DNA of 64,000 nt. It comes from Aralia elata (Eukaryota > Streptophyta > Magnoliopsida > Apiales > Araliaceae). Location: contig CM068382.1 of the NCBI GenBank assembly GCA_034770075.1, positions 2,790,001 to 2,854,000 on the forward strand. Reading direction: 5' to 3'. The notes under the pieces were generated by a model. It had not been told where the DNA came from and did no database searches. It saw only the letters and a program-made list of their open reading frames with translations. Every line of letters starts with the position of its first letter. Position 1 is the first letter of the stretch. Positions 35,721 to 47,419 of this stretch are shown here, piece after piece. The translations under genes and the position numbers were made by a program.

Positions 35721-36533
35721 TGTTTAATAATATTGCACACCATCTAACCAGCATGATGATGACGAGGTGTGATGTTCCAACCACATATATTTTGTCATGC
35801 TCATTTTTATACATTAACATAAATGGAAAATAATCAAAAATAAAATATGATACCACATTACAACCATAGATGATAGATGTAACGGGAGCCTCGCATTTCA
35901 CACAATTTCTTGCAAGTGCTTATATAAAGCCTTGTAAAAAGAGCAATCATATATTGAATCAATAATATTTTGGTTATAAAAAATTAGAATGACAAAAGAT
36001 TAAATACAAAATAATGTATATAATAATAATCGGTTATAATTACTGAATTTATTTATGTATAATAAAACATCAACTAATTATAATATATTTTATTATTTTG
36101 TATTCATTTTTTTTGTAATTTTCTTTTGTCACCTAGCGTTATTCTTTGTGCAATTAAGTAGTACAAGTTAAAATGCTTTCAGTGATGGTGACTACTGAGT
36201 AGTGAGTGCTGAGCGGCAATGTGGGCTTTTTCTGATTTGAATGGTTTGTCCATCAGTTAATAATATAAGAGTCCACTGGACTAAAAACGCAGGCTCCATT
36301 TTACCAAATTACTATTCGGCTTTTGGACTACTAAATTAGTAGCCGTATCCCATATACTGTAGTTAAGAATAATATATGTAACGTGTGTAGTTATGACCAG
36401 AAGGCCCACTCACTCTGATTCACTAGTCGTCGAAATTAACATCATTCGTACCAGGCTTTAGTTTAAGTAGCTGTAGCCTGTAGGCTTAAAACCTAGTTAG
36501 TCGGCCTTTTCTGTAAGTTATTACTCCCTGCTC

Positions 36534-36809
36534 CTTTAATATAAATTATTTATTTTAAAAAAATATTTTTATATCTTAATACATGATTTTTAAAAATTTT
36601 AAGTAAATATTAATTGATTAGTTTTTAATATTACTCAAAGTATTAAATATAACTTTGATTCTCTCATTATTTTTTATCCAATAAATAACACTCTATTTTT
36701 TCAATATAAAGATAATATAACCAATTGATATTATATTTAATGCTATACAATTATTTTCTTAATATTTATGCACATTTCTAAAATGATTTATATTAAAAGA
36801 CGGAAAGAG
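36534..36809. mobile_element. Stowaway-type MITE, family D
   Basis: CTCCCTGCTCCTTTAATATAA at the left (after TA) pairs with TTATATTAAAAGACGGAAAGAG at the right (before TA). It is 276 bp long and non-coding. Directly abutting on the right, TACTTCCTTCGTTTTATAAA looks like the start of another, incomplete element. Confidence 0.8.
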
Positions 36810-37842
36810 TACTTCCTTCGTTTTATAAAATAAAATTTATTTTTAACATTTGTAAACTTTAAAAGTTATATAACCTTAAATATAGTGAATGTTTAATTTA
36901 ATTGTAGTAATATTGTAATAAAATTGTATCGTTATACTTGAATACAAATTTTTGAATATTTTTTCTTACGAGTTTAAACAATATTAAGAAAATAATACTT
37001 TTATTTAGATTGACAATAATATACATAAAACTAAATAGAATAATGAAAGATGTTGAGTTTAAAATTTATCTACGCATATATTATTTCTGAAAAAATGTTG
37101 CGGGGCACATAAAATCACTACTCTTCCGTGTACAATAGTAAATCGGCAAAATCCTCCTCATCCATAAAACGAAAGTGGTTCCCTCTTAGTTGCAACAATA
37201 TTCCATTAATGTCCTTGCATTTCAATTTCATTACAGAATGACCCCTAATTACTAACTCATTATTAATTCATTACATACATCAAAATGTGATGGATAATTA
37301 ATCTCCTCCTCCTGACCTACTCCCCCAACAATATATTTAGTGCCACCAAATTCAAACCTGCATGAGACCAGATCATGAACACAATAAATTATAGTAGTAA
37401 CAAACACTGAGAAATTAAATCACCAATATATATATATATATGTATGTATATTGAGGTAGTACTATATATACATCAATCATTTAAAGACTAGGTAGGTACG
37501 TAAAAGCTCAATCACATACCTGTTTATACAAAAAGAATGAATTTCTCCTCTCCATAAGTACATATCGAGTAACTACCTGGTTTCTTTAGAGTTAATTCAA
37601 GAAATAAAAGTTAAAGAGAAAGTTGAAAAGCATGCATTGCAGGCCATTAAGGGTGGATATGAGTACATGTATATAACATATATATACAGACTAGGATATG
37701 CATGTAGCTAGCATAGATGGAGGAATATACTCACAGTGATTTCCCTGTTTCTTGTCTACTTGAAAACTACTTTCTGTTCTTTTTCAAAACAAAAATAGTA
37801 GGATGGGAGTACTTACCTCTTCCTGTGTCCTCAAAAGGGGGA

Positions 37843-38042
37843 AGAAGTGAGGCTGTCACAGCATGACCTAGCTAGTTAGCTAGGGTTATTTCGTCTTCTA
37901 TTCAATTTTTTTTCTTTCTTTTTTTTTGATACATTCTTCAATTCTTTTTTCTCTCTTTTTCTAACTTTTTTTTTTAATCATTTTTTTTTTGTAATTAACC
38001 AAAAGGGCTAGCTAGTTAGATCATGCTGGCAGCTTCACTTAT
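37843..38042 (-). ncRNA. MIR167: MIR167 microRNA precursor, copy 2
   Basis: On the minus strand, 38037-38017 is again the exact 21-nt miR167 sequence (TGAAGCTGCCAGCATGATC plus TA). The star arm is near 37868-37846 and reads GGTCATGCTGTGACAGCCTC plus ACT. This is the other common star class known for miR167, different from that of copy 1. The hairpin is about 200 nt, with a T/A-rich terminal loop of about 150 nt that includes several long A/T homopolymer runs. A TATA box lies at 38409-38416. Mature identity is certain; the long loop makes processing efficiency less certain than for copy 1. The expected targets are the same ARF6/ARF8 messages. Confidence 0.93.
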
Positions 38043-38408
38043 TCCCTTGAGAACTCTCTCCAGCTATATTTTTGCCTTCGGGTACGGTTGAAACTTTGAA
38101 AACGTATAGGAAAAGAAAAACAAAATAAATGTGAAAGGATTTTTTTTTTTTGAAAAAACTATTTTAAAGAAAATAAATCTACTTAGTTATACTTCCAAAA
38201 ATTCTAATATCAACAACAAAAAAAACTATATTTACGAAAAAGGTAAAGAAATGTAGATGATGCTGAATGCATCTAAACAAGTGAAAGTATAAAAGCATAT
38301 TTAAGAAACAAAATAAAACTAAAGGAAAAAGAAAGGACTCAGAAAGAAGACATGAGTACTAGCTTAATTTGATGGAGGATATGTAACTAAAAGGGGAAAG
38401 GATTGTGT

Positions 38409-38416
38409 TATTTATA
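38409..38416 (-). promoter_or_regulatory. Probable TATA box of MIR167 copy 2
   Basis: GCAGTATAAATAACAC on the minus strand, about 370 bp upstream of the mature miRNA, is a consensus plant TATAAATA box in a mixed-composition context. The predicted start of transcription is about 38375-38380. Confidence 0.55.
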
Positions 38417-38419
38417 CTG

Positions 38420-39809
38420 CTGCTGCACCAGGAGAGTTGAGACTTGGAGAGAGAAATATATAGAGATGTTTGATACATGGAGTAAAAGAAACAATATTTC
38501 AGACACAATGCTAAACAGTGTTTGAACTAAAGAATAAAGATAAAACATCCGGCTGCATGTGAGCATCCAGCTATGAGAGAGAGAGAGAGGGGTAATTAAG
38601 AGAGTCTTTTTAGGGTTACAGGTGGTAGAAGGATAGGGCGGCATGGCAGGAAGGTGTCTGGGGGGACTCCATACATACAGTGTCTAGGTTTAGATGGCGG
38701 AACGTAGCTAGGGGGACCTTTCTCTTGCAGATTCTCTATGGCCAAATTAATAACAACTGTATGAAAAAATTTACTATTTGGTTCAAAATCCCAATCCTAT
38801 ATCTATCTTGGTTCTTGGAATCCTTTTTTGTTTTGAATGTTTATTTATTGACTTTATGGAGTAATTTTTATGGACTATAAATTAACAAAATGGCAGTTCT
38901 ACTCCCTAACAAATATTTAGAAACACATCATAAATTGTACGTCTAATTAAGAGTACCAACAAATCACGAATCAATGAAATTAATTAATTTCTAGTTAATA
39001 ATTTGCTTCTTCACCACCATACAATATATATCAAATCCATTCGCCTCAGCCTTTCTTTTTATCTGGGTGTAGTGAGTTAAGACAAAATAAGATAATTATA
39101 AATTATTAGCATGATATACATTGTTAGTATGTGTTAGCATGATATATATTGTTAGTATTTCTTTCTAATTAAAAGTCTAAACTTTTAGATGAGTTGATTA
39201 TTTACATGATATCAAATCTTTCTGGATATAAAAGATCTTTAATTCAAATCAAGGTTTACAAGGTTTTGATTTTAAATTTTTTCGATCGCACAATTGTATG
39301 TTAACGTCTCTTTCTAAAAACTTAATGTAAGTGAAAAATATTATGGAATGGATCGAGTACTTCTTAGAACATGACTCACGAGTCATGAACAAACTTGATT
39401 TAGAAAAGGCCATGAGAGGGAGAGGGAGAGGGAGAGGGAGAGGGAGAAAATAAGATATCGACAAAACTGGATTAAGAAAGGCCACTGGAACGTGGTTACA
39501 CTTTGAGAATGGGCCAACAATTATATTTTGGCCGACCCTTTTCATCTTTTATGTTGTTTGACACATGCATCATTTCATTCTTTTGATGATACTAAACACT
39601 GACGCCTAACTGTCAAAATTTGGACGTTTTTGTTTAGCTAGATTCTTCTTCTGTTGCTAAGCTAAAGCTGCCATATAATTATATTTAATAATATCTATCA
39701 TGTCATTGTAGAATTGAATTGACTTCAAACAATTATATAGTCAAGGAAATGCTTACTTATAGGAAATCGATGTACTTACTCTGCTGTGAATCTAATCTAT
39801 TATTAGGGC
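38420..39809. other. Gene-free spacer, upstream of MIR167 copy 2
   Basis: No gene is supported. A GGGAGA hexamer repeat lies at about 39414-39445 and a GA run at about 38576-38590. The reading frames present are short and without motif. Confidence 0.45.
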
Positions 39810-40083
39810 CGAATTATTATAAAAATATTCCTCTAAATTGTCATTCAATTTTAATTTGGCCATTTAAGTTGTAAAAATTTCAATTGAGTTATCCAAATAA
39901 CCAATTTATTCAATCAAGTTCTTCATGTCAAAAATTTCAATTAAGTTGAAGTCAACGTCATGATTCAATTGAACTAAATTGATCACTTAAAAGACTCAAT
40001 TAAAATTTTTGTCACTTGAAGGGCTAATTAAATCGACGTTGAATGACAACTTTGAGGTACACTTTTGCAATTAAATCTATTAT
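39810..40083. mobile_element. Inverted-repeat element (MITE-like)
   Basis: The left arm (AAAAATATTCCTCTAAATTG, then TCATTCAATTTTAATTTGG) is inverted in the right arm (GTTGAATGACAACTTTGAGG, then TACACTTTTGCAATTAAATC). The middle has several AATTGAAATTTTT words in both orientations. It is about 270 bp long with no coding capacity. Ends and target duplication are not exact, so the class is open. Confidence 0.55.
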
Positions 40084-42393
40084 GAAACACTATCTTAAAA
40101 TTTCAATTTACAAAATAATTAAGGACAAAATGATAATAGTAGTGTAATTAAAAACTACTAATAAGGTAGTACTAAAGTTTTGAAACATTCAAAGAAAAGA
40201 AGGGTCAACTAATTTGGGATAACTCAATAATTCAGGCAAACCTTAAAAACCAATGTAGATTAATTATGGGGACACATATATAGTAGTGCATGCAGTATTT
40301 TGTGTAATCTTCAACTAGCTAGGCATCTTCAGTTCAATACTTGTAGGACTGTAACTTAATTTTTCTGCATGAATCAAGTACTGAACTTGATGAATTAATT
40401 CAGTGATACGTACCTACCAATCACATATTTTCACAAACACATGCATGCAGATTGGTGGTACCAGTACATATGTATATATATAATTTATTTTATTGATCTA
40501 GCTAAACATTCAACTCCCTTTAATTAATTAATTTGTATATGGGATTTTGTAATAATCTTTAATTGTTTCTGCTAGCTTCTTGGTTAGAGCAAGAAAACAA
40601 GGAAATGAATAAAGCGGACAGCAGATAGGGAGATTTAAATGATGGGTGGCTAGGAGTAGCCAGTAAAGTAAGCTAGCAGGGTTTGCAGACTCTATATCTG
40701 TCTGTAGCTAGAATGGAGTGGTCCTTTTTTGCTATTTCCCAGTGTCCAATTGAATTTACAAACTGTTTATGCTTTGAAGAAGAAGATCAGAAATCTATAC
40801 ACAGACATTATATATAAATATGAATATATTCTTTAAATTTCTCTTGGTATGCTAAAACAACTAGCACTAAATCTTACTAGCTACTAGCTAGGCAGGTACC
40901 AGCATCATAAAAAGCCAAGGGATTCCTCAGCCACCAGCCCAAAGGCAGTAATAAAATTAATTAAAACTGCATATATATACATATACATATTTATGTATAT
41001 ATATTTATACATGTTCACATTAGAGAACGTGATTAACGTATAGTATTTGCTGTACTATAAACACATCTATGCCCGTTCATTGGGGAAAAAAATGGTTCAA
41101 AATTTTAAAGTTTTAACTCTCTTTCTTTCGCTATTATTAATAGAGGATAGTATTTAAAACAAAAAATTTGAAACTATTTTTTTTATAAACAATTAGAGAT
41201 ATATTTACTTAAATAAGTGTCACAACAAACAATATTTACTATGGATCGATTTCTATCTATTGAATATATATACACCAGCGAATCATTTTGATCACCATTT
41301 ATCATTCATTCATTCACAGCTTTACATGCATTTGGATTGCCAGCTAACTATTAATAATAAATTATACCTCAGAAACAAAAAGAGGGAAGAGCTGGGAGAG
41401 AGAGAGAGAGTAGTCAACTGCATTGCAAATTCAGCGTGCTGAGTCCTGGCAAAGGGTATACGTAGTTGTCTTCTCTCTAGTCCCAACTAACTTGCCTTTA
41501 ATTTGCTTTTCATCTCAATGAAAATATGAATAATGCTAACTTCTTCTGAGTTTGAGAATATCATTTCTCAAACTTGTATTCTTTATTTCACAAAAATACA
41601 AAATGAGACCGGGGTTCGATTCCTTACAATGGAATTTTTTTAATATTATTTGTTGGAATTTTTTTTATTATTTGTTGTTGTTATTGTTTCTGTTTAACGT
41701 ATTTCTATGCCCCATACGAGACATGGCACAATCTTTTTGTTAGAAAAACATATAAAACATAGTTTGTGATAGGTGATCCGAACTCTATATTTCCATAGCC
41801 TTTTTTAGTGTTAGAAGTAAACAAAATCACTTTATCTTCTTCTTTTTTGGTTTGTTGAAATAAGGCAAAAGCCCAACAACTATAAAATTATTCTTCATCC
41901 GATCCATAATTGAAAGGTTACGAGGCCTGTACAATCATCCACAACAGCAAATGAGGAGGCCCAATTACACTCAACTCTAGTGTGAGTAAAAGAGTATACA
42001 AGCAATCCCATAAATTGATTATTGTTAATCATTACATAAGGAAGCTCCTTTTTGATTGCTGGTGAAATTAGCGAGAGGAGAAAGAAGACTTTAGTATTGG
42101 GCTGGACCAGACTATTATTTGTCTATTGGACTTACGAGTAAATTTTTTAGGAGTCCAGCCCAATCTTCTAGCTTTTACTTTAAATCTAGTCTGGACCAAA
42201 AAGTAAATAATCTATAATGGAAAACGCTTTGGTCAATTTATTTGGAATGTTGGATTTTACTTTTCGAATTTAATCATTAATGATTAAACTGATCTTTGTC
42301 AATGTTATCCAAAAACAAATATTTTTTTAACACCAAAATTATTAAACTTTTAAACAATTGTAAAAATTACTCAAAATTTAACTATAAGAACTA
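40084..42393. other. Gene-free intergenic DNA left of the copia element
   Basis: AT-rich with no supported gene. CTAGCTAG-type words are frequent at 40500-40930. A tRNA T-arm-like word (GGGTTCGATTCC) near 41614 is isolated, with no cloverleaf around it. Confidence 0.45.
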
Positions 42394-42398
42394 ATGTG
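42394..42398. other. 5-bp target-site duplication, left copy
   Basis: ATGTG directly before the left LTR is repeated as ATGTG at 47943-47947 directly after the right LTR. This is the usual 5-bp duplication of LTR retrotransposons and proves that the element inserted as a unit. Confidence 0.9.
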
Positions 42399-42739
42399 TG
42401 TTAGGTTTATTCAACCTTGAAACTGGAAGCAAAAGATGAATTGAAGAACAAAAGATGAAAGTATGAATAGATTTTCTAAATTGTTTATTACAGCAGTTCC
42501 TAATATATTTATACAAACTAGTACAATTGCCTCTTTATCAATCCGTGTCACTCCGTATTTTTAGGAAAGTTAGGTAGCTATAGGTAAACTAAAATGCACT
42601 AAGGTAATATAATCAAGTCCATACATCCTTGTTATTTGCTGTCACTGTCAAGGCATCAACCACTTTATTCCTGAACATCAGTGTAGACAATACTTCAGCT
42701 GTATGTACTTGAGCTTGTTGTGGTATAATATGTGTATTA
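42399..42739 (-). repeat. 3' LTR of the copia element
   Basis: 341 bp, 340 of 341 positions identical to the 5' LTR. Because the element lies on the minus strand, this left copy is the 3' LTR. The last 127 bases of the gag-pol frame, including the stop codon, run into it. Confidence 0.97.
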
Positions 42740-45700
42740 CTCCCCCCACAAGTTGAAGGCAGACATGGGTTATGTAAGCCCAACTTGGAAGCTAAATACC
42801 AATGACTGGTACGACTTAAAGCTTTAGTCAACAAATCAGCAACTTGATCTTTAGAAGAAACCTTAAGAGGCTGAATAATACCTGCTTGCACCTTTTCCCT
42901 GACAAAATGACAGTCAATCTCTATGTGTTTGGTGCGAGCATGATAAACAGGATTAGCTGCAATGTCTATGGCTGCCTTATTGTCACAAAATATAGGAGTA
43001 GGACCATAAATTGGGACTTGTAAATCTTGTAACAAGCTATGCAACCATAGAACATCACAAGTAGTAGTAGCAAGTGCACGATATTCAGCTTCAGCTGAAC
43101 TTCGAGAAGTGACAGATTGCTTTTTAGATTGCCAAGAAACAAGAGAAGGACCTAACATAAGACAGAACCCAGTAACAGATCGTCGACTGGTAGGACAACC
43201 TCCCCAATCACTGTCACAAAATCCCTTTAAAAACAAATCATTATCTGCAGAAAAGAAAAGTCCTTGTCCAGCTGTACACTTGAGATACCGTAGAACTCTA
43301 TAAACAGCTTCAAGATGTTTTTGTCGAGGTGTTTGCATGAATTGACTAAGTAATTGAACCGAGTAACTTATATCCGGTCTGGTAAATGTGAGATACAAGA
43401 GCTTACCCACGTAACTTCTATAATCAGATGGATTAGAAATAAGCTCGCCAGAAAAATTATTATCATGAAGCTTGATGTGTGGATCGAGTGGAATGGTAAG
43501 TGGCTTGGCATCCAACAAATTTGCAGATTGTAAAAGATCTAAAATAAACTTCCTTTGACTAATGAAGATTCCAGCCTTTGATCTGCTGACCTCTAGCCCC
43601 AAATAATACTTTACTTCTCCAAGATCCTTAATACTAAATTTATTGTCCAACATGGCTTTAAGATGATTAACCATAAAATTGTCATTGCCAGTAATGAGAA
43701 TATCATCAACATAAACCACAACTACTGTGAACAATCCATCTTTGAGATATGTAAATAAGGAATAATCTGCTTTGGATTGAGAAAACCCAGCTTGAAGAAG
43801 AGAAGAAGTTAGCTTTGCAAACCATTGTCTGGAGGCTTGCTTCAGACCATATAATGATTTCTTTAATCTGCACACAATTCTTTTGGAGTTGGATGGAACA
43901 ATGTACCCTTGTGGCAAATCCATATACACCTCCTCCAATAAATCTCCATGTAAAAAAGCATTGTTGACATCTAATTGATGAACAACCCATTGTTTAGCTG
44001 CTGCAATTGCTAGGAGACATTTAACTGTGACCATTTTTGCCACAGATGCAAAAGTGTCATGGTAATCCACTCCTTCCTCTTGTGTGTAACCTTTAGCCAC
44101 CAAACGAGCCTTATATCTTTCAATATGCCCATTAGCATGATATTTGATCTTGTAAACCCATTTACACCCAACTGTTTGCTTGTCAATAGGCAATTCTACC
44201 AACTCCCAGGTATGATTAGATTCAAGAGCATCTAGCTCTTTATTCATAGCTGTGATCCACTGTGGATCCTTAACAGCTTGAGAAAAATGAGCAGGCTCCT
44301 TAACAGAAGCTAGATTAGCAATGAAATGCTGATGTGAAGGTGCAAAATTCGAATAGGATAAGTAATGCTCAAGATGATGTTTGGGATGAACATTTGATAC
44401 ACTAGATGTGAAGACACCTGAATTCTGTTTAATAGGAATATCATAGTCATGCCACCATGATGGTCTCTGTTTAGTTCTCGAAGAGTGTCTCGTCATTGGT
44501 TGACTAGAATCAGGAACAATTGCCAAAGGCTCAACAGATGAATGAACTTTAGTATGACTGTTGTCACTCTCTTCATGATTAGAAACAGAAGATGTAGGAG
44601 AGAAAATTGGGGAATTAGTATCAAGACAACTAGTATTAGGATCAGATTGGTCCTGAGAAGAACAATTTGGTTCATAATGATTATGATGAAGCCAAGGTAA
44701 AAAATGGTGTGGATCCTGGAAATTATGAGATGGTTGTTCTAAAAATGGAAATGTAGTTTCATGGAAAACTACATTTCTGGAAACAAAAATCTGTTTGGTT
44801 TGAAGATTTAAAACCTTATAACCCTTTTGACCATGAGGATACCCAAGAAATACACACCTAATGGCTCTAGGTGCAAATTTGTTTCCAGAATGAACTGAGG
44901 CATAACATAAACATCCAAAAACCTTTAAGTGATCATAATTGGGTGGTTTAAGAAACAAGGTTTCATGAGGAGTTTTATACTTTAACACTAGTGTAGGCAA
45001 TCTGTTTAAGATATAAGTGGCAGTGAGTAAACATTCCCCCCAATACTTGATAGGAAGACCTGCATGAAACCTCAAAGCTCTAGCTATCTCTAAAAGGTGT
45101 CTATGTTTTCTCTCCACTCTTCCATTTTGTTGAGGATTATCTACACAAGTACTTTGATGAATAACACCATGAGATGCCAGAAATGGTGATAGATGCTTAT
45201 TAAAAAATTCATTTCCATTATCAGTTCTGATGATTTTAACAGTGGCATGAAATTGATTCTTAACATAAGAAAAGAAATCAAGAAGAAGCTGAAATACATG
45301 TTGTTTTGTGGACATTAGAAAAGTCCATGTGGCCCTAGAATGATCATCTACTATAGTGAGGAAATATTTGCAACCTCTTGTTGTCTCAAAAGCATATGGT
45401 CCCCAAACATCAACATGTAACAATTGAAAAACTGAAGTAGCATGACTTGTACTAGATTTAGGAAAAGAAAGTTTACATTGCTTGGAAACAGGACATATAG
45501 GACAAGTCTTGTTACAAGTTTCAGACATAAAAGATGTGATACATGGAATTTTATGAAGAACTGTAGTAGAGGCATGCCCAAGCCTCATGTGCCACAATGC
45601 ACTGGCTTTATTTGTGATAGTAGAATTAACAGAAGGCTGAACAAAAGATTGAACAAAAGTAGGACTATCAACTGCATCAATGGTCACAGTAGATTGAGGA

Positions 45701-47274
45701 ATATGCAGATGATATAAACCACCATGCTCCTTACCAATGGCCAGAATTGTCATCTGGTTCTGGGCCTGAAAAAGACACTGATGAGAATGAAATTGAATCG
45801 AACAATTTGAGTCTTTTGTTAACTTGGTTACAGACAACAAGTTATAGTTGAAATTTGGAACAAAAAGAACATTGTGTAAGGTTAAGAGAGGTGTCAAAAT
45901 AACAGTGCCAATCTTGTTCACAGGAATGGTATTACCATTTGGCAAAGCAATGTGAATTGGTTGTAATAAGGTTTTAACATCATGCATAATTTCTAGCTGT
46001 GCACACATATGATCTGTTGCCCCTGTATCAATAATCCAAGAAAACTTGTTGTATGTACTTGAAGAAAACATGGAATAAACCATACCTGCAATATGATCTT
46101 CTGGTGATTTAACACCTTTATTTATCATAAGCATATTCATCATGTGATTCATTTGAGCTAACTGATTCTGCATCTGCTCCATTGACATAGGAGTATCCAT
46201 AGACAGATAACCAGGCATCACCTGAGCACCTGGTACAATGCCCATATTGGCTTGAAAAGGAAACCCAGAATGAGGAGCCATACTAGGCTGCAAAGTCTGA
46301 AAAGTGGGTTGAAAAATGGATGTCATGTTTGCACTTCCTGTAGATTGTTTTCCTTTGGGAAAAGGCCTAAAATTCTGACCAGTATTATCATTAAATTTCC
46401 CTCTCTTCTTCTTTGGAGGATATCCATTCAATTTGAAACAAGTTTCTTTGACATGATTGTCTCCATTACAATAAGTACATTTAAGAGGTTGTTTAGCAAA
46501 TGTTCCTTGATTTCCATGACTCACATGCTGTTGTGCAGAAAACTGAGTAGTACCAGAAAATTTCCCTGCATTGTGAGCAACTAGAACTGTAGGATTATCA
46601 TGAGTTGTACTGGTAAACAAACCAATACTTTCAGTAGGATTCACATATCCTTGCCTAGCCTTTTCATCTTGCTTAATAAAGGCATAAGCCTGAGATATAG
46701 TAGGCAGAGGAGACATTATCAAAATTTGTCCTCTAATAGTAGAGTAACTTTCATGTAATCCCATTAGAAACTGTAGCAATTTCTTTCTCTGCTCCCTTTC
46801 TTCTTGCACCTTATGTGCCCCACAAACACAATCAACAGTAGGCTCTAAGACTGCATACTCATCCCATAAGTTCTTAAGTTTGTGATAATAGATTTCAACA
46901 GATTTATCTCCTTGTTCTAAAATATGAGTATCCTTTAAAATTTGATAAATTCTGTGGCCATTAATTCCTGAAAACCTTTCATTGAGTTCATTCCAAACCT
47001 CATAAGCTGAGTTCACAAAACTCATACCATCACTAATATCATCATTCACAGTGTTCAAAATCCAGGTTATTACCATATCATTTACTCTCTCCCATTGAGC
47101 AAACAAAGGAGAATCCACAACAGGTTTTGGATAACTTCCATTAACCAAAACAAATTTATTCCTAGCACTTAAAGCTATTTGCATAGATCGTTTCCAAGAA
47201 GCAAAATTATCTGCTCCTGTGAGCTTTTTAGATATCAAAACTAGTGCTGGATGATCATTGTTGTGTAAGAACAA
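42613..47274 (-). CDS. Copia Gag-Pol polyprotein, open over about 1553 codons
   Basis: A single frame encodes all copia domains. Residue numbers count from the first codon after the frame opens, TTG at 47274. Gag of the UBN2/DUF4219 type lies at about 10-230. A CCHC zinc knuckle has C266, C269, H274 and C279. The aspartic protease motif DTG is at 416-418. The integrase zinc region has H562, H567, C591 and C594, and its core has D622, D685 and E721 with the classic D-35-E spacing. Reverse transcriptase has D1102 and YVDD at 1188-1191. RNase H has D1354, E1395 and D1431. No internal stop is present. The frame has no ATG near its beginning: the start codon upstream (47419) is in another frame, separated by one extra base. 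The first in-frame Met is near residue 31. The stop lies inside the 3' LTR. Confidence 0.93.
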   Translation of the reverse strand: MFLHNNDHPALVLISKKLTGADNFASWKRSMQIALSARNKFVLVNGSYPKPVVDSPLFAQWERVNDMVITWILNTVNDDISDGMSFVNSAYEVWNELNERFSGINGHRIYQILKDTHILEQGDKSVEIYYHKLKNLWDEYAVLEPTVDCVCGAHKVQEEREQRKKLLQFLMGLHESYSTIRGQILIMSPLPTISQAYAFIKQDEKARQGYVNPTESIGLFTSTTHDNPTVLVAHNAGKFSGTTQFSAQQHVSHGNQGTFAKQPLKCTYCNGDNHVKETCFKLNGYPPKKKRGKFNDNTGQNFRPFPKGKQSTGSANMTSIFQPTFQTLQPSMAPHSGFPFQANMGIVPGAQVMPGYLSMDTPMSMEQMQNQLAQMNHMMNMLMINKGVKSPEDHIAGMVYSMFSSSTYNKFSWIIDTGATDHMCAQLEIMHDVKTLLQPIHIALPNGNTIPVNKIGTVILTPLLTLHNVLFVPNFNYNLLSVTKLTKDSNCSIQFHSHQCLFQAQNQMTILAIGKEHGGLYHLHIPQSTVTIDAVDSPTFVQSFVQPSVNSTITNKASALWHMRLGHASTTVLHKIPCITSFMSETCNKTCPICPVSKQCKLSFPKSSTSHATSVFQLLHVDVWGPYAFETTRGCKYFLTIVDDHSRATWTFLMSTKQHVFQLLLDFFSYVKNQFHATVKIIRTDNGNEFFNKHLSPFLASHGVIHQSTCVDNPQQNGRVERKHRHLLEIARALRFHAGLPIKYWGECLLTATYILNRLPTLVLKYKTPHETLFLKPPNYDHLKVFGCLCYASVHSGNKFAPRAIRCVFLGYPHGQKGYKVLNLQTKQIFVSRNVVFHETTFPFLEQPSHNFQDPHHFLPWLHHNHYEPNCSSQDQSDPNTSCLDTNSPIFSPTSSVSNHEESDNSHTKVHSSVEPLAIVPDSSQPMTRHSSRTKQRPSWWHDYDIPIKQNSGVFTSSVSNVHPKHHLEHYLSYSNFAPSHQHFIANLASVKEPAHFSQAVKDPQWITAMNKELDALESNHTWELVELPIDKQTVGCKWVYKIKYHANGHIERYKARLVAKGYTQEEGVDYHDTFASVAKMVTVKCLLAIAAAKQWVVHQLDVNNAFLHGDLLEEVYMDLPQGYIVPSNSKRIVCRLKKSLYGLKQASRQWFAKLTSSLLQAGFSQSKADYSLFTYLKDGLFTVVVVYVDDILITGNDNFMVNHLKAMLDNKFSIKDLGEVKYYLGLEVSRSKAGIFISQRKFILDLLQSANLLDAKPLTIPLDPHIKLHDNNFSGELISNPSDYRSYVGKLLYLTFTRPDISYSVQLLSQFMQTPRQKHLEAVYRVLRYLKCTAGQGLFFSADNDLFLKGFCDSDWGGCPTSRRSVTGFCLMLGPSLVSWQSKKQSVTSRSSAEAEYRALATTTCDVLWLHSLLQDLQVPIYGPTPIFCDNKAAIDIAANPVYHARTKHIEIDCHFVREKVQAGIIQPLKVSSKDQVADLLTKALSRTSHWYLASKLGLHNPCLPSTCGGSNTHIIPQQAQVHTAEVLSTLMFRNKVVDALTVTANNKDVWT
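42740..42750 (-). other. Polypurine tract of the copia element
   Basis: TGTGGGGGGAG on the minus strand ends exactly at the 3' LTR start. It is the primer for plus-strand DNA synthesis. Confidence 0.9.
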
Positions 47275-47275
47275 A

Positions 47276-47419
47276 TTAAGGATGAGTATTCGAATCTACT
47301 GAAACAGAATGAACATCATGACCTGTTTCTGTTTGATTGTTGTTGTTTGAACCTTGTCCATGATGTTGATTAGCTGGAATGTTTGACTGAACCACATTTG
47401 CATAGCTCAAATTCACCAT
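47276..47419 (-). pseudogene. Detached 5' end of the copia gag frame
   Basis: An ATG at 47419 opens 47 codons beginning MVNLSYANVVQ and ends at TAA 47278-47276. The stop arises because the junction reads CATCCTTAATTTG; with one T fewer, the frame would run directly into the long gag-pol frame. The Asn/Gln-rich character is normal for a copia Gag N-terminus. I read this as a one-base insertion that separates the start codon from the polyprotein. Confidence 0.75.

Noticed and set aside
41600..41630. GGGTTCGATTCC resembling a tRNA T arm
   Set aside because: The surrounding sequence does not fold into a tRNA. Isolated T-arm-like words are expected by chance.
45351..46584. Other reading frames within the copia element
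   Set aside because: They are shadows of the 1553-codon Gag-Pol frame.
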